Shown one piece after another: positions 1 through 6,772 of a stretch of 12,147 nt of DNA. The notes under the pieces are model-generated. The model saw only the letters and a list, made by a program, of their open reading frames with translations, ran no database searches and was not told the DNA's origin. Origin of the DNA: DATDMG01 sp036518955 (GTDB taxonomy: Bacteria > Actinomycetota > Actinomycetes > Actinomycetales > Kineosporiaceae); contig DATDMG010000090.1 in assembly GCA_036518955.1 (NCBI GenBank), forward strand, positions 1 through 12,147, in the 5' to 3' direction. Both the position numbers and the translations under genes were made by a program. How positions within the stretch are numbered: the stretch's first letter is position 1; every line of letters begins with the position of its first letter.

Positions 1-311
1 GCCGGGTCCGCGACGGCGGCCGAGCCCGCCGGGTCCGGCGGCGGGCCCGGCGGGTCCGACCCGGACGCCGGCGGGAACCACAGCCCGCCGTCGTCCCCGT
101 CGTCGCCCCCGGCCGGATCCGCCGCGCCCGTCGCGGCGGGCGGTACCACCCCGGGTGTCGGGGTCGTGGCGCCGGCCACGGCCATCGCCACCGACGGGCT
201 CCGGTCCGGCCTGCCGACGAGCTGCGCCGGGACCAGACCCAGGAGCAGCAGCACGCCGACCGCAGCCGGCCCGGAAGCCGCCGACCGGCGATCACCCCGA
301 CGCCACGTCAC
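1..311 (-). CDS. Secreted Pro/Gly-rich protein, N-terminal part (truncated by window edge)
   Basis: This reading frame is open from a GTG at 311 (minus strand) to the window edge, so only the first ~103 residues are visible. A GGGGAGGG ribosome binding site (315-322) lies just upstream and supports the start. The N-terminus is basic (MTWRRGDRR), followed by a hydrophobic stretch at about residues 15-33 (PAAVGVLLLLGLVPAQLVG) that looks like a signal peptide or membrane anchor. After it comes a low-complexity linker rich in Pro, Gly, Ala and Asp. No catalytic domain is visible in the part present. The small membrane protein at 444-716 lies upstream on the same strand, about 130 bases away, so the two could be cotranscribed. 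That the protein is exported is an inference from the N-terminus; its function is unknown. Confidence 0.6.
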   Translation of the reverse strand, partial: MTWRRGDRRSAASGPAAVGVLLLLGLVPAQLVGRPDRSPSVAMAVAGATTPTPGVVPPAATGAADPAGGDDGDDGGLWFPPASGSDPPGPPPDPAGSAAVADP

Positions 312-443
312 GGTCCCTCCCCGCTCGACCGCCCGCCTGGCGCGGGGACCGAGCCGAGCCCTGCTCACGCTACTCCTGGCCGGACGCGCCTTCCGGTTTC
401 CGTGAAGGGGACCGCGGATACCCGGGTGGGCTCTCCGGTGCCC

Positions 444-716
444 TCACCGCCAGGTCCGTCTCCCCGCCGGAACCCGCTCGCGGGCGTGCCGCGGAGCGGG
501 ACGGCGGCGAGCCGGCGCGCGGTCCGGGCTCGAGGCTGCGGCGGCCGGCCGCGGCTCCGGCAGCCCGCCGTGGTCCGGCCGCGGCTCCGGCCGGGACCGT
601 GGTGGGACGGGTCGGCTCATCCACCGCTCCATGAACCACGCGGCACCCAGCAGCGACGCGACCGCAGCCAGGGGCCCGACCACCAGCTCCAGGATCTGGC
701 CCAGATCATCCGCCAT
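444..716 (-). CDS. Small single-pass membrane protein, unknown function
   Basis: The gene encodes 90 residues from an ATG at 716. A GGGAGGG-like ribosome binding site lies about ten bases upstream. Residues 8-29 (ILELVVGPLAAVASLLGAAW and onward) form one good transmembrane helix. The rest is an Arg/Pro-rich tail carrying two PEPRP units, encoded by a 16-bp direct repeat. A strongly basic tail after a single N-terminal helix suggests the tail is cytoplasmic (positive-inside rule), which is inference. The same frame stays open antisense through the amidase gene, but the amidase is clearly the real coding strand there, so I start this gene at 716. It is divergent from the amidase, with a 213-base gap, and lies upstream of the secreted-protein gene on the same strand. 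I do not recognise the family. Confidence 0.5.
   Translation of the reverse strand: MADDLGQILELVVGPLAAVASLLGAAWFMERWMSRPVPPRSRPEPRPDHGGLPEPRPAAAASSPDRAPARRRPAPRHARERVPAGRRTWR
545..590. repeat. 16-bp direct repeat, 30-bp period
   Basis: CCGGCCGCGGCTCCGG occurs at 545-560 and again at 575-590. On the minus strand both copies lie in the tail of the small membrane protein and encode its repeated Pro-Glu-Pro-Arg-Pro motif. The 30-bp period keeps the frame, so this looks like an internal tandem duplication within a low-complexity tail. Confidence 0.75.
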
Positions 717-918
717 CGCCGCCCGACCCTCCCTCACCCGCGAACGGGTCCGCTCCCAGTGTGTCGGCCCGGCGGAACGTGCCCCGCCACCGGGGTCGGA
801 CGAGTTCGGCCGATCGTCGCCCCTCCCACCGACCCCCCGCGTCGGACGGTCGGCTCCGGGCCGGGGTTTACCGGGCGCCGGAGGCCGGGCAGGATCTGCA
901 GTCCTGGCTGCTGCCCGT

Positions 919-924
919 GGGAGG
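919..924 (+). promoter_or_regulatory. Ribosome binding site that fixes the amidase start
   Basis: GGGAGG sits five bases before the GTG at 930. No other start in the long upstream open frame has a comparable site together with matching family homology, so this decides the start. Confidence 0.6.
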
Positions 925-929
925 TGCCG

Positions 930-2444
930 GTGGAGGCTGCGGAGTACCGCGCGTACGACGCGCTCGGGTTGGCCGAGCTGGTGGCTCGCGGCGAGGTGAG
1001 CGCCACGGAGTTGCTGGACGCCGCCCGGGAGCGGACCGCCGCCGTCAACCCCCGGCTCAACGCTGTGGTGACCATGCTCGACCGGGAGGCGGACGAGCAG
1101 GTCCGCGGCCCGCTGCAGGGCCCCTTCGCCGGCGTACCCTTCCTGATCAAGGACCTGCTCCAGGACTACGCGGGGCGCCCCACGTCCGGGGGGTGCCGCG
1201 CCCGGGCCGGGACACCGGCGACCCGCCATGCGACCGTCGTCCGGCGCTGGCTGGACGCCGGGCTGGTGATCTTCGGCAAGACGAACACCCCCGAGTTCGG
1301 GGCCAAGGGCATCACCGAGCCCGACCTGTTCGGGCCGGCCCGCAACCCGTGGAACCCCGACCGCACCCCCGGCGGCTCCTCGGGCGGCTCGGCTGCGGCG
1401 GTGGCTGCCGGCATCGTGCCGATGGCCGGCGGCAACGACGGCGGCGGGTCGATCCGGATCCCGGCGGCGTGCTGCGGGCTGTTCGGGCTCAAGCCCGGCC
1501 GCGGGGTGGTCCCGGCCGGCCCCTGGGCGACCGAGCACTTCCACGGCGCGGCCACGGACGGCGTCATCTCGCGGTCGGTGCGGGACACCGCGGCGATGCT
1601 CGACGTCCTGCACCGCCCCGACCCCAGCTCCGCCTACCACGTCGCGCCGCCGGACGGCAGCTACCTCGAGGCGATCTCCCGGCCCCCCGGGAAGCTGCGG
1701 ATCGGCGTCCAGGTCGAGTCCTCGATCGGGCCGGGGCCCTCCCGGGAGGCGCGGGTGGCCGTCGAGGACGCCGTCCGGCTGCTGACCGACCTGGGACACG
1801 ACGTGGTCGAGGCCTCCCTCGGACCCGACGACAAGGCCCTGGCCGGCGATTTCCTGCTGCCCTGGTTCGTGCACGCGGCCCTGCAGGTGGCCGACGCGTC
1901 CGCCGGCCGGGCGGCCGGCGACGGGTTCGAGCTGGACACCTTGGTGATGGCTGCGATCGGCCGGGCCACTCCGGCGAGCGCGCACGCGGCGGCCCTCGCC
2001 CGGTGGCACGACTACGGGCGAATCCTGGCCGAGTACCACGACCGGCACGACCTGCTGCTCACCCCGACCCTCGCTCGGCCGCCGATCCGGATCGGCGAGC
2101 TCGACCTGCCGGCCCAGGAGGCGCGCGCCGCTCGCGCCGTTCTCGCGCTGGGGCTGGGCCGCGTGCTGCGCCGCCTCGGCATCGTCGAGAAGGCCGTCCT
2201 CCGGCAGCTCGCCTGGGTCCCCTACACCCAACTGGCGAACGTGACCGGGCGACCGGCGATGTCCGTCCCGCTCCACTGGACGGCCGACGGCCTGCCGCTC
2301 GGCGTACAGTTCGTGGGCCCGCCCCGCGGCGAGACCACCCTGCTGCGCCTCGCCGCCCAACTGGAGCAGGCACGCCCGTGGGCCCACCGCCGCCCGCCCC
2401 AGGAGGCGACCCCACCGACCCATGATCATTCCGGCCAGCCGTGA
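930..2444 (+). CDS. Amidase-signature family hydrolase
   Basis: This is a 504-residue amidase-signature enzyme, which hydrolyses carboxamide bonds in the cytoplasm. The Ser-cisSer-Lys triad is intact: Lys74 in FLIKDLL, Ser150 in the GGSSGGS motif, and nucleophile Ser174 in NDGGGSIRIPA. The 24-residue spacing between the two serines matches characterised family members. The NDGGGSIRIPA wording resembles 6-aminohexanoate-cyclic-dimer hydrolases and related amidases more than GatA, and no GatB or GatC is nearby. The usual C-terminal LLTPTLARPP block and PLGVQFVG motif are present and the length is typical. The frame stays open upstream to 402, but that stretch has no family similarity, so I place the start at GTG 930 behind a good GGGAGG site. 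The gene stands alone: minus-strand genes lie to the left and 187 bases separate it from the next operon. Natural substrate is unknown. Confidence 0.93.
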   Translation: MEAAEYRAYDALGLAELVARGEVSATELLDAARERTAAVNPRLNAVVTMLDREADEQVRGPLQGPFAGVPFLIKDLLQDYAGRPTSGGCRARAGTPATRHATVVRRWLDAGLVIFGKTNTPEFGAKGITEPDLFGPARNPWNPDRTPGGSSGGSAAAVAAGIVPMAGGNDGGGSIRIPAACCGLFGLKPGRGVVPAGPWATEHFHGAATDGVISRSVRDTAAMLDVLHRPDPSSAYHVAPPDGSYLEAISRPPGKLRIGVQVESSIGPGPSREARVAVEDAVRLLTDLGHDVVEASLGPDDKALAGDFLLPWFVHAALQVADASAGRAAGDGFELDTLVMAAIGRATPASAHAAALARWHDYGRILAEYHDRHDLLLTPTLARPPIRIGELDLPAQEARAARAVLALGLGRVLRRLGIVEKAVLRQLAWVPYTQLANVTGRPAMSVPLHWTADGLPLGVQFVGPPRGETTLLRLAAQLEQARPWAHRRPPQEATPPTHDHSGQP

Positions 2445-2471
2445 CCGCAGCTCCCGCTTGATCACAGCCAT

Positions 2472-2486
2472 GTACGGACAGCGTAC
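2472..2486. promoter_or_regulatory. Small dyad upstream of the glycosyltransferase operon
   Basis: GTACG-GACAG-CGTAC is a perfect 5-bp inverted repeat with a 5-bp spacer, in the 187-base gap between the amidase and the glycosyltransferase operon. It could be an operator for the operon promoter. Arms this short can occur by chance and no clear -35/-10 pair was identified, so the call is tentative. Confidence 0.25.
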
Positions 2487-2616
2487 TGGTAAGGACGCCG
2501 CGTGACGCCTCGGCGCTCGCCACGCCGTGATCTGCGCCAGCCTGCCGACCGTTGCCCGGGATCTGCTGACCGGCCGGTACGTTGTCGCGCATCAAGATGT
2601 GATCCCGAACGGAATC

Positions 2617-2623
2617 GGAGGAG
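2617..2623 (+). promoter_or_regulatory. Ribosome binding site that fixes the glycosyltransferase start
   Basis: GGAGGAG lies eight bases before GTG 2632. The frame is open from 2527, but those extra 35 codons have no ribosome binding site and would precede the conserved N-terminal strand of a GT-B fold. The start is therefore placed at 2632. Confidence 0.7.
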
Positions 2624-2631
2624 ACCCGTCG

Positions 2632-3948
2632 GTGAAGGTGGCCCTCTCGTCGTACCGCAGCAAGCCGCACTCCGGCGGGCAGGGCGTGTACGTACGCAAC
2701 CTGTCCCGGGAGCTGGTGGCCCTCGGCCACGAGGTCGAGGTCTTCTCGGGGCCGCCGTACCCCGACCTCGATCCCGGCGTCCGGCTGACCCGGGTCCCGA
2801 GTCTCGACCTCTACCGGCCGGAGGACCCCTTCCGCCGCCCCGCGGCGCACGAGTTCCGCACCTGGATCGACGTTCTCGAGTACGCCACGATGTGCACCGC
2901 CGGCTTTCCCGAGCCGCGGACGTTCAGCCTCCGGCTGGCCCGCCTGCTGCGGAGCCGGGCGGGTGAGTTCGACCTCCTGCACGACAACCAGACCCTCGGA
3001 CCCGGCATCCTCGCGGTGGCCGCCCAGGGGGTGCCGGTGCTCACCACGATCCACCACCCGATCTCGGCGGACCGCCGCCTCGAACTCGCCTCCGCCCGGG
3101 GGTGGCGGCGGGTCAGCGTACGCCGCTGGTACGGGTTCGTGGGCATGCAGCGCCGGGTGGCCCGGCGCACCGAGCACGTGCTCACGGTGTCCCGGCAGGC
3201 GGCGGCCGACATCACCGCGGACTTCGGGGTTCCGCCCGAGCGGATGCGCGTCGTCCCGGTCGGGGTGGACGTCGCCACCTTCCGGCCGCCCGCACCCGGC
3301 GGCCGGGTGCCGGGCCGGATCGTGACCGTGGCGAGCGCCGACGTCCCGCTGAAAGGCCTCGGCACCCTGGTCGCCGCCCTCGCCCGGTGGAGATCGACGG
3401 GATCGACCCGATCACCGGGATCGGCAGGACCGGCGGCCCACCCGCCCGCGTTCGAGCTCGTCGTGGTCGGCACCGCCGGCGAGCGCACCCGGCAGGCGAT
3501 CGAGCGGGCCGGGCTGACGGACCGGGTCCGCTTCGTCTCGGGGCTGCCCGACGAGGAGCTGGCCCGGCTCATCGCGTCCGCGCAACTGCTCGCCGTCCCG
3601 TCGCTGTACGAGGGGTTCTCGCTGCCCGCCGTGGAGGCGATGGCGTGCGGGACGCCGGTCGTCGCGTCCGCGGTGGGCGCGCTGCCGGAGCTGGTCGGGG
3701 ACGGCGCCGAGCGCGGCCTGCTGGTGCCGCCGGGCGACGTCCAGGCCCTGGCCGAGGCGCTCGGCCGGATGCTCCTGGACCCGCAGCGCTGCGCGGCCGC
3801 CGGGGAGGCCGGGCGTCGCCTCGCCGTCGAGACCTACAGCTGGTCGGCGGTGGCGCGCGCCACCGCAGCGGTGTACGAGGAGATCACCGGGCGCCGGGCG
3901 CTCTCCCCGGCCGCGCGGGAACGCCGTCCGGCGTGGGGGGCGGCGTGA
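2632..3948 (+). CDS. GT4-family glycosyltransferase
   Basis: This 438-residue protein is a GT-B fold, retaining-type family 4 glycosyltransferase, expected to move a sugar from an activated nucleotide donor to an unknown acceptor at the cytoplasmic side. It opens with the usual first strand (VKVALSSYRS) and a glycine-rich GGQGVYVRNLSRELVALGHEV loop region. The middle has the VPVGVD hinge, and the C-terminal domain has the EGFSLPAVE motif (E327 and E335, the EX7E pair) followed by MACGTPVVAS. A low-complexity Ser-rich insertion at about residues 253-266, encoded by 9-bp tandem repeats, lengthens a loop in the donor-binding domain. The gene starts the operon; its TGA overlaps the GTG of the methyltransferase (GTGA), which implies translational coupling. 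Family is confident; donor and acceptor are unknown. Confidence 0.93.
   Translation: MKVALSSYRSKPHSGGQGVYVRNLSRELVALGHEVEVFSGPPYPDLDPGVRLTRVPSLDLYRPEDPFRRPAAHEFRTWIDVLEYATMCTAGFPEPRTFSLRLARLLRSRAGEFDLLHDNQTLGPGILAVAAQGVPVLTTIHHPISADRRLELASARGWRRVSVRRWYGFVGMQRRVARRTEHVLTVSRQAAADITADFGVPPERMRVVPVGVDVATFRPPAPGGRVPGRIVTVASADVPLKGLGTLVAALARWRSTGSTRSPGSAGPAAHPPAFELVVVGTAGERTRQAIERAGLTDRVRFVSGLPDEELARLIASAQLLAVPSLYEGFSLPAVEAMACGTPVVASAVGALPELVGDGAERGLLVPPGDVQALAEALGRMLLDPQRCAAAGEAGRRLAVETYSWSAVARATAAVYEEITGRRALSPAARERRPAWGAA
3392..3427 (+). repeat. Four imperfect 9-bp tandem repeats inside the glycosyltransferase gene
   Basis: Four units begin with GATC at a 9-bp period: GATCGACGG, GATCGACCC, GATCACCGG and GATCGGCAG. 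In the glycosyltransferase frame they give a three-residue periodic Ser-rich linker (RST, GST, RSP, GSA). The period preserves the frame, so this looks like a replication-slippage expansion of a surface loop. Confidence 0.75.
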
Positions 3949-4691
3949 TCACCGTCGACTTCCGGTGGTTCCCGATCGGGCCCGGCAACCGGGTGCTGGA
4001 CCTCGGCTGCGGCGCCGGCCGGCACGCCTTCGAGGCCTACCGTCGCGGCGCCTCGGTGACCGCCCTCGACGCGGACGAGCCCGAGCTGGTCTCGGTGAAG
4101 GCCATGTTCGAGGCGATGACCGACGCCGGGGAGGCCGGGCCGGGCGTGGGCGGCGGGCAGGCCGAGACAGTTCACGGGGACGCCACCGCGCTCCCCTTCG
4201 CGGACGCTACATTCGACCGGGTGATCGCGGCTGAGGTGTTGGAGCACATCCCGGACGACGGCGGCGCGGTCCGGGAACTGGCCCGGGTGCTGCGGCCGGG
4301 CGGGATCGCCGCCGTCACGGTTCCCCGCTGGGGCCCGGAGAAGGTGTGCTGGTTGCTGTCGAACGCCTACCATGCCAACGAGGGGGGCCACATCCGGATC
4401 TACCGGCGGCGACGGCTGGAGCGCCAGTTGCGCGGGGCCGGGCTACAGATCCTCGGCCACCACCACGCGCACGCCCTGCACTCCCCCTACTGGTGGCTGA
4501 AGTGCCTGGTCGGACCGGACGCCGACCACGCCCTGGTCCGCGCGTACCACCGGCTCCTGGTGTGGGACATCATGAAAGCCCCCCGGCTCACCCGCGGCGC
4601 CGAGCGCGCGCTCAACCCGGTCATCGGCAAGAGCCTCGTCATCTACGCGCGCAGGCCGCTGCCGGCCGGGGGTGACCGTGGCCGCGTCTGA
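3945..4691 (+). CDS. Class I SAM-dependent methyltransferase (first of two)
   Basis: The gene encodes 248 residues from a GTG overlapping the stop of the glycosyltransferase as GTGA. The Rossmann SAM-binding motif I is clear (VLDLGCGAGRH, about residues 17-27), followed by the acidic strand-2 end (ALDADE, 40-45). Next come the GDATALPFADATFDRVIAAE block and EVLEHIPDD, typical of Methyltransf_11-type enzymes. The C-terminal half is distinctive: NEGGHIRIYRRRRLERQL, a His-rich GHHHAHALHSPYWWLKCLVG stretch and a WDIM segment, possibly an acceptor site or a membrane-facing surface. A frame open upstream to 3102 is antisense-free but overlaps the glycosyltransferase in another frame and is not coding. 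The 3' end overlaps the next gene by 20 bases. It probably methylates the product or an intermediate of the operon; the methylated atom is unknown. Confidence 0.9.
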   Translation: MITVDFRWFPIGPGNRVLDLGCGAGRHAFEAYRRGASVTALDADEPELVSVKAMFEAMTDAGEAGPGVGGGQAETVHGDATALPFADATFDRVIAAEVLEHIPDDGGAVRELARVLRPGGIAAVTVPRWGPEKVCWLLSNAYHANEGGHIRIYRRRRLERQLRGAGLQILGHHHAHALHSPYWWLKCLVGPDADHALVRAYHRLLVWDIMKAPRLTRGAERALNPVIGKSLVIYARRPLPAGGDRGRV

Positions 4692-5763
4692 CCGCCTTCC
4701 GGCGTCCGCCGTCCTGAGCCCGGAACAGCTGCGCGCCACCGCCGAGTCGATCGCCGCGGAGCAGTGGGCGGACGGCGGCATCCCGTGGTTCCGCGGCGGC
4801 CACCTCGACCCGTGGGACCACGTCGAGGCGGCGATGGCGCTCTCCGCGGCCGGGCTCACCGACGCCGCCACCGCCGCGTACACGTACTGCGCAGCCACCC
4901 AGCGCCCGGACGGGTCCTGGCCGATGATCGTGCGGACCGGCGGCGTCGAGGACGCGGCCGCCGACACCAACCAGTGCGCGTACATCGCCGTCGGGGTCTG
5001 GCACCACTACCTGGTGACGGCAGATGCCGGGTTCCTCACCGCGATGTGGTCGACCGTGCGACGGGCGATCGACTACGTGCTCGGCGTGCAGCGGCCCGGT
5101 GGCGAGCTGGCCTGGGCCGTGAACGCCTACGGTGTGCCCGAGACCGAGGCGCTGCTGACCGGCAGCGCGAGCGTGGTGCAGTCCTTGCGCTGCGCCTGCG
5201 CGATCGCGACCGCACTCGGCCTGGAGCCGCTCCGGTGGCGCCGCGCGGCCGCCCGGCTGGCCCACGCCGTCCGGGCCCACCCGGAGCTGTTCGCGGACCG
5301 GTCGCGCTGGTCGATGGACTGGTACTACCCGGTGCTCACCGGCGCGGTCCGGGGCTCCGCCGGCCAGCAACTGCTCGCCCACGGCTGGCGCACCTTCGTC
5401 TCCCCCGGCTGGGGCGTACGTTGTGTCAGCGACCGGCCCTGGTACACCGTCGCCGAGAGCTGCGAGCTCGTCCTCGCGCTGCACGCCGTCGGAGACGTCG
5501 CCCGGGGCCGCAAGGTGTTCGCCGACGTCCAGCACCTGCGGGCCGCGGACGGCGGCTACTGGACCGGCTACGTGGTCGACGAGGAGCTCGTCTGGCCGGA
5601 GGAACGGACGACGTGGACCGCGGCCGCGGTCATCCTCGCCGCCGATGCGCTCACCGGCACCACGCCGGCCGCCGACCTCTTCCGGGACGCCGGCCCGCTG
5701 GACGACGAGGACGCCGGCTGCGGTTGCCTCACCGCCGGCGGTCGGGAGGAGACGCTGGGATGA
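4672..5763 (+). CDS. Alpha/alpha-toroid protein, prenyltransferase/squalene-cyclase-like
   Basis: This 363-residue protein (GTG 4672; GTG 4678 is an alternative start) is helical with repeated aromatic/Gly motifs resembling the QW repeats of the terpenoid-cyclase/prenyltransferase toroid fold. These are EQWADGGIPW (30-39), TQRPDGSW (76-83, a QxxxGxW core), VQRPGGELAW (139-148) and RAADGGYW (290-297). No DXDD class II cyclase acid motif is visible, so true squalene or terpene cyclisation is doubtful. The same fold is used by six-hairpin glycosidases, and a role on a glycan is equally possible next to a glycosyltransferase. A Cys pair lies near the end (GCGC, 349-352). The gene overlaps the upstream methyltransferase by 20 bases and its TGA overlaps the next ATG (ATGA). 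Fold assignment is moderately sure; activity is not known. Confidence 0.82.
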   Translation: MTVAASDRLPASAVLSPEQLRATAESIAAEQWADGGIPWFRGGHLDPWDHVEAAMALSAAGLTDAATAAYTYCAATQRPDGSWPMIVRTGGVEDAAADTNQCAYIAVGVWHHYLVTADAGFLTAMWSTVRRAIDYVLGVQRPGGELAWAVNAYGVPETEALLTGSASVVQSLRCACAIATALGLEPLRWRRAAARLAHAVRAHPELFADRSRWSMDWYYPVLTGAVRGSAGQQLLAHGWRTFVSPGWGVRCVSDRPWYTVAESCELVLALHAVGDVARGRKVFADVQHLRAADGGYWTGYVVDEELVWPEERTTWTAAAVILAADALTGTTPAADLFRDAGPLDDEDAGCGCLTAGGREETLG

Positions 5764-6377
5764 GCCTGCCCGCGGACCTCGCCGCCGTCGTCGCCGCCAC
5801 GCCCGGGTTCATGCCGGACGACGAGGGCGAGGCCCTGCACGCCGCGGCCCGCGCCGCCGGTCCCGGGACCTGGCTGGAGATCGGCAGCTACTGCGGCAAG
5901 TCGACGCTGCTGCTCGCGGACGCCGCCCGCGCCGTCAACGCCCGCGTGGTGACGGTCGACCACCACCACGGCTCGGAGGAGAACCAGCCCGGCTGGGAGT
6001 GGCACGACCCCACCCTGGTCGACCCGGGCAGCGGGCGGCTGGACACCCTGCCGACGTTCCGCCGGGTGCTCGACGTCCACCTCGCGGACGTCGTCACCGC
6101 CGTCGTCGCCACCACCCAGCTGGTGGCCGGCTGGTGGGCGACCCCGCTGCGACTGCTGTTCCTCGACGGCAATCACACCGAGGACGTCGCACAGCAGGAC
6201 TACGCCTCGTTCGCACCGCACCTGCTGCCGGGCGGGCTGCTGCTCGTGCACGACGTGTTCCCCGACCCGGCGGACGGCGGCCAGGCCCCCTGGCACGTCG
6301 TCCAGGCGGCGCTGGCCTCGGGATGGTTCGAGCCGGTGTCCGAACACGGCTCGCTGCGAGTGCTCCGTCGGCGGTAG
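5760..6377 (+). CDS. Class I SAM-dependent methyltransferase (second, CmcI/TylF-like)
   Basis: The gene encodes 205 residues from ATG 5760, with GGGAGGAG eight bases upstream and an ATGA overlap with the preceding gene. Motif I is TWLEIGSYCGKSTLLLA (about 37-53), of the type seen in Methyltransf_24 enzymes. A strand-2 end VTVDHHHGSEEN (64-75) follows, then LRLLFLDGNHTEDVAQQDYASF and LLPGGLLLVHDVF. The DG-H...D...HD arrangement resembles the divalent-metal site of CmcI/TylF-type O-methyltransferases, which suggests O-methylation of a sugar or hydroxyl group (family inference). It differs clearly in sequence from the first methyltransferase of the operon, so the two likely act on different positions. 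It is the last gene of the operon. Confidence 0.9.
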   Translation: MSLPADLAAVVAATPGFMPDDEGEALHAAARAAGPGTWLEIGSYCGKSTLLLADAARAVNARVVTVDHHHGSEENQPGWEWHDPTLVDPGSGRLDTLPTFRRVLDVHLADVVTAVVATTQLVAGWWATPLRLLFLDGNHTEDVAQQDYASFAPHLLPGGLLLVHDVFPDPADGGQAPWHVVQAALASGWFEPVSEHGSLRVLRRR

Positions 6378-6384
6378 CGGCCCC

Positions 6385-6399
6385 GGCGGGCAGGCCCGC
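6385..6399 (+). terminator. Weak terminator-like hairpin after the operon
   Basis: GCGGGC-AG-GCCCGC can form a short GC stem just after the stop of the second methyltransferase at 6377. There is no T-run after it, as is common in high-GC actinomycetes. In such GC-rich sequence a chance stem is quite possible. Confidence 0.25.
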
Positions 6400-6454
6400 G
6401 GCCGTACCCGGCCGCCGCCGCCCCGGTGGCCCGCCCCGTCTCGTCGTCATCCGC

Positions 6455-6470
6455 GATCGCGTGCGCGATC
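6455..6470. other. Near-perfect palindrome GATCGCG-TG-CGCGATC
   Basis: Seven-base arms flank a two-base centre in the gene-poor stretch downstream of the operon. It could be a protein-binding site or a remnant; nothing nearby tells which. Confidence 0.3.
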
Positions 6471-6498
6471 AGGACGTACGAAACCGGCGCCGTCGCGG

Positions 6499-6562
6499 GG
6501 CCCCTTGCCGGACGGCGACCAGCGAGTCCGCCGCCGAGGTCACTGTGGTGGGACTGGACTCA
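6499..6562 (-). pseudogene. Relic of the 3' end of a membrane-protein gene (copy of 8947-9012)
   Basis: This stretch aligns with 8947-9012 with a 23-bp identical core (CGGCGACCAGCGAGTCCGCC and three more bases), a few substitutions and one 3-bp in-frame deletion. Read on the minus strand it gives TTVTSAADSLVAVRQ, against TTVTSAAADSLVAAR-stop at the end of the intact gene at 8954-9451. The stop codon TAA has become CAA, and nothing upstream of this tail is preserved. Divergence of a coding type, with the indel a multiple of three, suggests it was once part of a functional paralogue. It is now a fragment joined directly to the PadR relic. Confidence 0.75.
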
Positions 6563-6711
6563 CAAGGGCGCTGCCCCGACCGACGACCTTGGTGTCCAGG
6601 AGCGGTCATTGAGCCCGGACGCCTCGGGCCGGGCAAGCACCGGGTAGAGCGTGCCGCCCTTGACCACTCCGAGCCCTGCTCGGCGAGATGCGCAGCGGCG
6701 GCGTAGCGGTG
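6560..6711 (-). pseudogene. Decayed PadR-family transcriptional regulator
   Basis: On the minus strand one frame reads LGVVKGGTLYPVLARPEASG followed by LNDRSW, which is the recognition-helix and wing region of PadR winged-helix regulators (typically GxxKGGTLYPxLxRLExxGL). The preceding helix is found only in another frame, as HRYAAAAHLAEQG, matching the usual HGYEL...L...G segment. A single-base deletion near 6673 separates the two halves. The conserved Leu of LARLE is Pro here, and the protein stops soon after, without the rest of the wing or the C-terminal dimerisation helices. An open frame with a formal start at 6748 exists but would not give a working regulator. This is a frameshifted, truncated relic. 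Confidence 0.65.
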
Positions 6712-6772
6712 TGTTGATCGTGGTCAGGAAGCCGGCTCTCTTCGTCAAGACCCCGTGCGCCTACCGTCCTGG

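Noticed and set aside
402..929. N-terminal extension of the amidase frame by 176 codons
   Set aside because: The extension is Arg/Pro-rich with no family similarity, has no supporting ribosome binding site, and overlaps the small membrane protein on the other strand. The family N-terminus and a good site fit GTG 930.
717..2471. Long antisense open frame opposite the amidase
   Set aside because: High-GC codon bias leaves the antisense frame open. Its translation is low-complexity Gly/Arg/Pro, while the plus strand encodes an intact amidase.
4764..5759. Upstream extension of the second methyltransferase frame through the toroid gene
   Set aside because: The translation there is Arg-rich out-of-frame shadow. 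ATG 5760 has an excellent ribosome binding site and the ATGA overlap typical of the operon.
4672..5763. Terpene or hopanoid biosynthetic cluster based on the toroid protein
   Set aside because: There is no DXDD motif and no squalene, phytoene or isoprenoid synthase gene in the window, so only the fold is claimed.
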